DNA of 18,457 nucleotides, taken from the NCBI GenBank assembly GCA_041687475.1, contig JAWLBW010000057.1, positions 1-18,457 on the forward strand, given 5' to 3'. The DNA comes from JAWLBW01 sp041687475. Lineage in GTDB: Bacteria > J088 > JAWLBW01. How positions within the stretch are numbered: position 1 is the stretch's first letter; every line of letters begins with the position of its first letter. The notes below the pieces were generated by a model. It had not been told where the DNA came from and did not search any database. It saw only the letters and a program-made list of their open reading frames with translations. Positions 12,919 through 18,457 of this stretch are shown one piece after another. The position numbers were made by a program, and so were the translations under genes.

Positions 12919-14747
12919 GCCGGTCGAATCTGAACGTATACACGCGCATGGCGCGTTACCTGAAGCCCTACATGGGCCGTGCCGTTTTCGCCACGCTCTG
13001 CATGGGCATGGTGGCCGCCGCCACGAGCGGAACGGCTTACATGGTCAAACCGGTAATGGACAAGATCTTCGACGCCCGCGAGGCGACGGCGCTTTACCCC
13101 ATTGCGGCGGGCATCATTATTCTTTTCGCCCTCAAGGGCGTGTTCTTTTACCTGCAGTCGTACCACATGAGCATGGTCGGGCAGCGGGTCATCATGGACA
13201 TTCGCCAGGAAATGGTCGACCACCTGCTGCGGCAGGACTTGCGATTCTTTTCGAATACGTCGACCGGTAACCTGACGTCGCGGGTATGGAACGACATTAC
13301 CCTGATGAACACCGCCGTGACCCAGGCCGTTACGGCCGTGGCCCTGCATGTGCTGACGATTATCGGGCTCACGGGCATGGTCTGGTACTTCAACCCGAAG
13401 CTGGCCTTTCTGTCGATGTTCGTGTTTCCCATCGCCGTGTACCCGATCGTACGCTTCGGCCAGCGCCTGCGCGAGTACACGCGCAAGGGGCAGGAAATTC
13501 TGGGCCAGATGAACCATGTGCTGGTCGAAGGATTCACGGGCATTCGCATCGTCAAGGCCTTCAACATGGAAGAAAGCGAGTCGAAGCGCTTTCACGCCGA
13601 AGAGTCGTCGCTGCTGAACGTCATTCGTCGCTTCACGCGGGTGAAGTCGGTATCGACGCCGGTCATGGAGCTCATCGGGGCCGTGGGCGTGGCCTCGATC
13701 ATTCTGCTGGGCGGCGACATGGTGATCGACGGTGAGATGACCCAGGGCGACTTCTTCTCGTTCATGGCGGCGCTCATGATGCTGTACGATCCGGTCAGGA
13801 AGATGAACGGCGTCAACCACCAGATTCAGGCCGGCGCCGCGGCGGCCGAGCGGGTCTTCGAGTTGCTGGACACGAGCGCCGAAATCGTCGACAACGAGAA
13901 CGCCGTCGAGCTGCAGGGCGTGAAGGAAAGCATCGTGTTCGACGATGTTCGCTTCACCTACGACGACGGCGAGGAAGTGCTGCACGGCATCGATCTCTCG
14001 GTGAAAGCCGGACAGGTCGTGGCCTTCGTGGGGCCGAGCGGCGGCGGCAAGTCGACGCTGGTGAACCTGATACCCCGCTTCTTCGATGTGACGGGCGGTC
14101 GTATTCTCGTCGACGGCGCCGACATTCGCGATCTCACGCAGCGCTCGCTGCGCGACCACATTGCTTATGTGACCCAGCAGACCTTTCTCTTCAACGACAG
14201 CATTCGCAACAACATCGCCTACGGGTGTGCCGGGGCGAGCGAGGACGATATCATCGTGGCGGCCAGGGCGGCCAATGCCCATGAGTTCATTCTGGGGCTG
14301 CCCAAGGGCTATGACTCGGTGGTCGGCGAGCAAGGGGTGAAGCTCTCGGGCGGTCAGCGGCAGCGTATTTCCATTGCCCGCGCCATTCTGAAGAACGCGC
14401 CCATACTCATTCTCGACGAGGCCACGAGCGCGCTCGACTCCGAATCGGAAAAGGAAGTGCAGAGCGCCCTCGACAACCTGATGGTGGGGCGCACGACTTT
14501 CGTCATCGCCCATCGTCTGTCGACCATTCGCGCGGCCGATCTGATTGTTGCCATCGTGAACGGCAGTGTCGTCGAGACGGGCACGCACGAAGACCTGCTG
14601 CGCATGAACGGCGCTTACGCCAGGCTGCACAAGCTGCAGTTTGCCCGGCAGCAGGACGAGCAGGACGCCCTTGATGCCGAGGCCAGGCAGACCGAGCCCG
14701 ATATCGAAGACCAGGAAGTGGTCGAGGCGGGCAGCCGCCGCCGTTGA
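12915..14747 (+). CDS. msbA: Lipid A export ATP-binding/permease protein MsbA
   Basis: 610 residues, a half-size type IV ABC exporter that flips core-lipid A across the inner membrane. The N-terminal 310 residues carry the six membrane helices with two intracellular loops; the nucleotide-binding domain follows with Walker A GPSGGGKST (373-381), Q-loop Q421/Q422, signature LSGGQ (478-482), Walker B ILILDEAT (497-504) and H-loop His533. The start is TTG at 12915, overlapping the lpxB stop as TTGA, with GGAG eight bases before it. MsbA is chosen over other ABC exporters from the lpxB-msbA-DUF374-waaA context. The last 35 residues are highly charged and not conserved. Confidence 0.93.
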   Translation: MSRSNLNVYTRMARYLKPYMGRAVFATLCMGMVAAATSGTAYMVKPVMDKIFDAREATALYPIAAGIIILFALKGVFFYLQSYHMSMVGQRVIMDIRQEMVDHLLRQDLRFFSNTSTGNLTSRVWNDITLMNTAVTQAVTAVALHVLTIIGLTGMVWYFNPKLAFLSMFVFPIAVYPIVRFGQRLREYTRKGQEILGQMNHVLVEGFTGIRIVKAFNMEESESKRFHAEESSLLNVIRRFTRVKSVSTPVMELIGAVGVASIILLGGDMVIDGEMTQGDFFSFMAALMMLYDPVRKMNGVNHQIQAGAAAAERVFELLDTSAEIVDNENAVELQGVKESIVFDDVRFTYDDGEEVLHGIDLSVKAGQVVAFVGPSGGGKSTLVNLIPRFFDVTGGRILVDGADIRDLTQRSLRDHIAYVTQQTFLFNDSIRNNIAYGCAGASEDDIIVAARAANAHEFILGLPKGYDSVVGEQGVKLSGGQRQRISIARAILKNAPILILDEATSALDSESEKEVQSALDNLMVGRTTFVIAHRLSTIRAADLIVAIVNGSVVETGTHEDLLRMNGAYARLHKLQFARQQDEQDALDAEARQTEPDIEDQEVVEAGSRRR

Positions 14748-14824
14748 TTCGGCTTGCGTTCTGCCCCTTTTCGGGTAAGAATGCAGGTTACGGCGCGCTG
14801 CGTCATTTTCAGGATTCCGAGCGC

Positions 14825-15580
14825 ATGCAGCAGACTACGCCAACCCTTGAGCCGCCCACCCGACGGTCCGAGGCAGAACATACGACAAAGCGGTCTTCGG
14901 CCGACAAGCCGCTGCGGTTCAAGGACCGCGTGCTGGTTATGCTGGCCTCGCTGCTCGGGGCAACGCTCATCAGGTTGCTGCGTCTGTCGCTGCGCCTCGA
15001 ATTCCGGGGCGAAGAGCACGTGCGGCCTTTCTGGGAGCGCGGCGAAAACGTCATTCTTGCCTTCTGGCATGGCCGCCTGCTGCTGCTGCCGTACTGCTAC
15101 AGGGGAAAACGCGGCATTCGCGTGCTTATCAGCAGCTCGCGCGACGGCGAACTCATTGCCCGCACCATTCGCAGTTTCGGGCTCGATGCCGTACGCGGCT
15201 CGAGCACCCGCGGCGGAAGCGAGGCGAAGTCGGCCCTGGCCGTGGCCCTCGAAGAGGGGTACGATGTCGGCATCACGCCCGACGGTCCGAAGGGGCCCCG
15301 TTATGTGGCGAAGGCCGGTGTGGTCGATCTGGCGCGGCAAAGCGGTCGCCCGGTAATTCCGGTGCTGGCTTCGACCCGCCGGGGTAAGTATCTGGGCTCG
15401 TGGGATCGGTTTCTTCTGCCCAAGCCGGGCGACTTTGCCCTGATTGGTTACGGTGCGCCGGTCTTTGTCGCGCCCGACGAAGACTTCGAGACGGCCCGAC
15501 TGCGCATCGAAGGAGCCATGAACGACCTGCGGCGCAGCCTCGATGCCGAAACCGGTAACCCCGACCCCCAGCTGCCCTGA
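14825..15580 (+). CDS. DUF374-family acyltransferase, probable lipid A late acyltransferase
   Basis: 251 residues from ATG 14825, which has AGGA ten bases upstream; a TTG at 14744 overlapping the msbA stop would add 27 residues with no family likeness. After a polar tail and a hydrophobic membrane-binding segment (about 35-60), the acyltransferase motifs appear: WHGRLLLLP (His83, part of the HX3-5 active-site block), SRDGE, GSSTRGG and ITPDGPKGPR. The family is DUF374, a branch of the lysophospholipid acyltransferases; from memory it includes LpxJ of Helicobacter/Campylobacter, which adds a secondary acyl chain to Kdo-lipid A. Placement between msbA and waaA supports that job here. No LpxL/LpxM homologue is in the window. 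Substrate and chain length are not readable. Confidence 0.85.
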   Translation: MQQTTPTLEPPTRRSEAEHTTKRSSADKPLRFKDRVLVMLASLLGATLIRLLRLSLRLEFRGEEHVRPFWERGENVILAFWHGRLLLLPYCYRGKRGIRVLISSSRDGELIARTIRSFGLDAVRGSSTRGGSEAKSALAVALEEGYDVGITPDGPKGPRYVAKAGVVDLARQSGRPVIPVLASTRRGKYLGSWDRFLLPKPGDFALIGYGAPVFVAPDEDFETARLRIEGAMNDLRRSLDAETGNPDPQLP

Positions 15581-15612
15581 CTGCCACCCGTGACATTCTT
15601 TCCGAGAAACGC

Positions 15613-16872
15613 ATGAACCCCCTCTATGACATCATCGTGCAGGGCGCGGCGCTTACGGCGCTGCCGGTGCTCGCGACGCGGCGCAACTGGCGCGCGGGCC
15701 TGGGGCAGCGTTTCGGCCGCTGGCCCGACGAGGTGTTTGCGCGTCTTTCGGGCAAGCCCGTGGTCTGGGTTCATACCGCCTCGGTAGGCGAGGTCAATGC
15801 GGCCCGCGTACTGGTCGAGCGCCTTTTTGCGGCTTGCCCCGACCATGACTTTCTGGTGACCACGACTACGACGACCGGGCGGGCCCGTGCCGAAGCGTTG
15901 TTCGGAAAGAGGGCAGGGGTTGCCCTGCTGCCTCTCGACGCCTACACGTTGCTGGCCCCCGTCATTGAGCGGGTGAAGCCCCGAGCGCTGCTGGTATTCG
16001 AGACCGAACTATGGCCGCGCTTTCTCTCGCTCGCCAGGCGGGGCGGGGCGCGGGTGATCATGGTCAACGGCCGTATTTCGGCCCGTTCCTTCGGGCGCTA
16101 CCTGCGCCTCAAGCGCTTCATGCGCCCGGTTCTCGCCAACTTCGACATGCTGCTGATGAACGGCGACGACAGCGCGCAGCGTATTCTCGCGCTGGGCGCG
16201 CCGGCCGAGCGCGTCTTTACCCTGGGGAATGTGAAGTGGGCGGGGGCGCGCTCGGAGATACCCGCCGTTTCGGTGGGGGGGTGGAAAAACGCGCCGATAT
16301 TCGTTGCCGGTTCGACCCACGCGGGCGAAGAGGCGGCGGTACTCGATGTGTGGAAAAAGCTTCGCAGGCGGCACCCCGATCTGCGGCTCGCGCTTGTTCC
16401 ACGTCACCCGCAGCGTCTGAGCGAAGTCAGGGCACTGCTCGATTCGCGCGGCTTGCCCTACTCGCTGCGCAGCGCGCAGGTAGAGAAGAACGAAGATATT
16501 CTTCTGGTCGATACGATGGGCGAGCTGGCCGGCCTTTACGCAGTGGCGACCCTGGCCTTCGTGGGCGGAAGCCTCGTGCCCGTGGGGGGGCATAACATGC
16601 TCGAACCCGCTGCCTGCGGTATTGCCCCCCTGTATGGCCGGCACGTCGACAACTTTGCCGAGATTGCCGTCGCCCTCGAGGCGCGCGGCGGCGCCGTGCG
16701 CGTGTCCGATGCCGACGCGCTTTTCGAGCAAGCGTTGATGCTTCTTGAAGACTCCGGCCGGCGGAACCAGGCGGGAAATGCAGCGCTGAGTCTGGTCATC
16801 GAACAGGAATCCGTGTTAGAACGCTATATTGAGAAACTGCTACCGGTAATCTATGAGCGAGCGACCGTTTGA
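15613..16872 (+). CDS. waaA: 3-deoxy-D-manno-octulosonic acid (Kdo) transferase
   Basis: 419 residues of glycosyltransferase family 30, which adds Kdo from CMP-Kdo to lipid IVA at the inner membrane. A short hydrophobic N-terminus (5-20) fits membrane association. Key motifs: HTASVGEV with the catalytic-base Glu60, FETELWP (129-134), MVNGRIS (150-156), AGSTHAGEE (232-240), VPRHPQR, DTMGELAGLY and the C-terminal VGGSLVPVGGHNMLEP that closes the CMP-Kdo site. Whether it adds one, two or more Kdo cannot be told. The ATG start follows the acyltransferase stop by 32 bases; its last 20 bases overlap lpxK. Confidence 0.95.
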   Translation: MNPLYDIIVQGAALTALPVLATRRNWRAGLGQRFGRWPDEVFARLSGKPVVWVHTASVGEVNAARVLVERLFAACPDHDFLVTTTTTTGRARAEALFGKRAGVALLPLDAYTLLAPVIERVKPRALLVFETELWPRFLSLARRGGARVIMVNGRISARSFGRYLRLKRFMRPVLANFDMLLMNGDDSAQRILALGAPAERVFTLGNVKWAGARSEIPAVSVGGWKNAPIFVAGSTHAGEEAAVLDVWKKLRRRHPDLRLALVPRHPQRLSEVRALLDSRGLPYSLRSAQVEKNEDILLVDTMGELAGLYAVATLAFVGGSLVPVGGHNMLEPAACGIAPLYGRHVDNFAEIAVALEARGGAVRVSDADALFEQALMLLEDSGRRNQAGNAALSLVIEQESVLERYIEKLLPVIYERATV

Positions 16873-17812
16873 AGGCCTGGGCGACAACCCGCTGGCCCGG
16901 AGTCTTTCCTGGGCGTATCGGGTGGGCCAGCGCACGCACTCGCAATACCGACTTCGCCATCAGGAGCAGGTCGACGTACCCATTGTTTCCATCGGCAACA
17001 TCGTGGTCGGCGGTACGGGTAAAACGCCTCTTACGGCGGCCATAGGGCGACGTCTGGCAGACAGGCACCGGGTGGCCATTCTCTCTCGCGGATACGGCGG
17101 CAAGGAGCGTGGGCCGCTTCGCGTTCTCGAAGACTCCGACCCCTATGCCGTAGGCGACGAACCGGTCGAGTTGGCCAATGCCGTGCCGAGGGCCGAGGTC
17201 TGGGTTGCCCGCAACCGTGTACAGGGGGCCCGCGAACTCGAGACCGAAGGGGCCGAGGTCATTCTGCTCGACGACGGGTTTGCCTACCGTTCACTCTTTC
17301 GCGACGTCGATCTGCTCGTGTTCGACGAACGGGGCCTCGGCAACGGCCTGCTGCTGCCGGCCGGGCCGCTGCGCGAAGATCCGGCGGCCATCGTACGTGC
17401 CGATGCGGTACTGCTGCGCGGAAAAGCGCAGCCGCCGCCGGGGTGGGAGGGGCCCGTCTTTCGCTTTACCGTCAAGCGTTCGCGCTTTACCACCCTGTGG
17501 GGCGACAACGCACGGCGACCCGACGAGGCGGTAGCCGCGGCGGGTATCGCATGGCCCGGTCGCTTCTTCGACAGCCTGCGCGATCAGCACATCGAGTTGC
17601 TTGGCACGTATGCCTTACCCGACCATGCCGCCTGGAAGGCCTCGCTGGTATCGGACCTGGAAAAAACGGCGGCAGGCAACCCGATCATCATCACGGCGAA
17701 GGACGCCGTCAAGGTGCGCCCGCACCGCCCGGTCGGCAACTGGATCGTGGCCCACGTGACGGCCGACATCGAACGCAGCTTCTGGCCCTGGCTGAACAAG
17801 CGACTCTGGTAG
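16853..17812 (+). CDS. lpxK: Tetraacyldisaccharide 4'-kinase
   Basis: 319 residues. LpxK phosphorylates the 4' position of the lipid A disaccharide. The N-terminal part is membrane-proximal; the P-loop GGTGKTP (53-59), SRGYGG (78-83), GDEP (101-104), LDDGF (139-143), the AGPLRE stretch (170-175) and the late TAKDAVK motif are all present. Two normally well-kept spots differ: the usual DGFQH reads DGFAY, and the usual PDHH reads PDHAA. The core acidic residues and P-loop lysine stay, so I expect activity. The ATG lies inside the end of waaA (20-base overlap). It is the last gene before a non-coding stretch, with no clear terminator. Confidence 0.92.
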   Translation: MSERPFEGLGDNPLARSLSWAYRVGQRTHSQYRLRHQEQVDVPIVSIGNIVVGGTGKTPLTAAIGRRLADRHRVAILSRGYGGKERGPLRVLEDSDPYAVGDEPVELANAVPRAEVWVARNRVQGARELETEGAEVILLDDGFAYRSLFRDVDLLVFDERGLGNGLLLPAGPLREDPAAIVRADAVLLRGKAQPPPGWEGPVFRFTVKRSRFTTLWGDNARRPDEAVAAAGIAWPGRFFDSLRDQHIELLGTYALPDHAAWKASLVSDLEKTAAGNPIIITAKDAVKVRPHRPVGNWIVAHVTADIERSFWPWLNKRLW

Positions 17813-18107
17813 CCGTGCCTCCGGCGCGGAATGGCCAATGACCGATGGTCGATGGTCAAGCCCCCCCTCTCTGCGTCCGCGCTCCGGCTCCACGCTCCCT
17901 CTGTCCCCGCGTTCCGTGTTTTTCGTTCCGCGCTCCGCGTCCTGTTCCGCATTCCGCGTTCCGCGTTTGTATGAGTTCCGCATTTGTGTGAGTTCCGCGT
18001 TCCCAGTTCCGCGTTCCGCGTTCCCTATGGCGCTCGGTGTGCCGGGTTTGACTTCAAGCCCCTCGACTGGTTCAATGACTCGCTTACATATATGATTGAA
18101 TACCCGC
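17813..18107. repeat. Non-coding spacer with (GTTCCGC)-type heptanucleotide repeats
   Basis: No gene is seen. The word GTTCC begins at 17911, 17925, 17944, 17958, 17975, 17992, 17999, 18006, 18013 and 18020. The last five are spaced exactly 7 bases, and earlier steps are 14, 19, 14, 17 and 17. Two 17-base near-copies (about 17966-17999) sit among them. Upstream, short ATGGTCGATGG-like repeats (17841-17859) and a CTCTCTGCG block echo the spacer at 5462-5930. The region separates lpxK from the next gene. Confidence 0.75.
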
Positions 18108-18457
18108 ATGGATGATAAACGATTACAGCTGGGCGAGTGGCTTTTCAAGAAGCGAGATTACACGCCTATTCCCTTCATTGCCCTGGCGTTGGTGTTGCTT
18201 GCCCTCGACATCGTGAAGCCCAGCGACCTCTCGGTTGCCGTGGGTGTGGCCTCCATTCTGCTTGGCGAGGGCGTTCGTTTTTGGGGGGTCAGCCATATCG
18301 GCGGCATATCGCGCACGCGCAGCGACGCGACGGGCGGTCTGATCAGCACGGGCCCCTTCAGCCTTGTGCGTAATCCGCTCTATGTCGGTAATTTCTTCCT
18401 GAGCCTCGGCCTGGTCGTGGCATCGGGCGCCTGGGTGCTGGTGCCGCTTTTCATCTT
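18108..18457 (+). CDS. Isoprenylcysteine carboxyl methyltransferase-type membrane protein (partial)
   Basis: The gene runs off the right edge; 116 codons are visible from ATG 18108. After a polar start (1-20) there are hydrophobic membrane segments at about 22-37 and 44-58, then the motif GPFSLVRNPLYVGNFF (about 86-101) and a further membrane helix. The GPF-x-x-VRNPLY-x-G signature is that of the ICMT/phospholipid methyltransferase superfamily, membrane enzymes that use S-adenosylmethionine; bacterial members have varied and mostly unknown substrates. The C-terminal SAM-binding part is outside the window. No strong ribosome-binding site precedes the ATG. Whether it belongs to the lipid A operon is unclear because nearly 300 bases of repeats intervene. 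Confidence 0.75.
   Translation, partial: MDDKRLQLGEWLFKKRDYTPIPFIALALVLLALDIVKPSDLSVAVGVASILLGEGVRFWGVSHIGGISRTRSDATGGLISTGPFSLVRNPLYVGNFFLSLGLVVASGAWVLVPLFI

Noticed and set aside
12891..14630. 579-residue open frame opposite msbA
   Set aside because: msbA has all ABC motifs on the plus strand; the antisense frame is a composition-driven shadow rich in His/Arg/Val.
14744..14824. TTG start of the DUF374 gene overlapping the msbA stop
   Set aside because: It would add 27 residues without family likeness and lacks a well-placed ribosome-binding site; ATG 14825 has AGGA ten bases upstream. The TTG start cannot be fully excluded.
17911..18025. CRISPR array
   Set aside because: The repeated unit is only 7 bases with no unique spacers of constant length and no cas genes nearby.

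Overview
The window is GC-rich, tightly packed bacterial chromosome from a Gram-negative (LPS-making) organism. It carries most of a Raetz-pathway lipid A/Kdo cluster, two lipoprotein genes and an exported polysaccharide-lyase-like protein with a Cys/TM/Arg C-terminal sorting tail. The order msbA - DUF374 acyltransferase - waaA - lpxK, with skp-lpxD-lpxA-x-lpxB ahead of it, recalls the lpx clusters of former Deltaproteobacteria (Geobacter-like lineages). That placement is inferred from gene order and tail type, not proven. I see no insertion sequence, phage gene, CRISPR array, tRNA or rRNA.

Layout. (1) 1-911, minus strand: two consecutive lipoprotein genes; the second runs off the left edge and has a terminator-like hairpin inside its signal-peptide codons. 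(2) 1044-1931, plus: hsp33, divergent from the lipoproteins. (3) 1970-2001: terminator shared by hsp33 and the convergent lyase gene. (4) 2030-5308, minus: large secreted heparinase II/III-like protein. (5) 5309-6001: non-coding, with short repeats and a terminator. (6) 6002-7801, minus: phosphohexomutase gene followed by a small coiled-coil protein gene. (7) 7966-17812, plus: the envelope cluster skp, lpxD, lpxA, an exported PHP-family metallophosphoesterase-like protein, lpxB, msbA, a DUF374 acyltransferase, waaA and lpxK. Most junctions overlap or nearly touch and several starts are non-ATG, so this is very probably one translationally coupled operon. (8) 17813-18107: non-coding heptanucleotide-rich stretch. 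(9) 18108-end: start of an isoprenylcysteine-methyltransferase-type membrane protein.

How the genes work together. Skp chaperones outer-membrane proteins across the periplasm. LpxA and LpxD add the two hydroxyacyl chains to the UDP-sugar, LpxB joins the disaccharide, LpxK adds the 4'-phosphate, WaaA adds Kdo, the DUF374 protein probably adds a secondary acyl chain, and MsbA flips the product. The UDP-diacylglucosamine pyrophosphatase (LpxH/LpxI/LpxG) that must act between LpxD and LpxB is absent. The slot between lpxA and lpxB, where lpxI usually sits in related clusters, holds the PHP protein. This is the most interesting point of the window, complicated by an apparent signal peptide on that protein. 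fabZ, often between lpxD and lpxA, is also absent.
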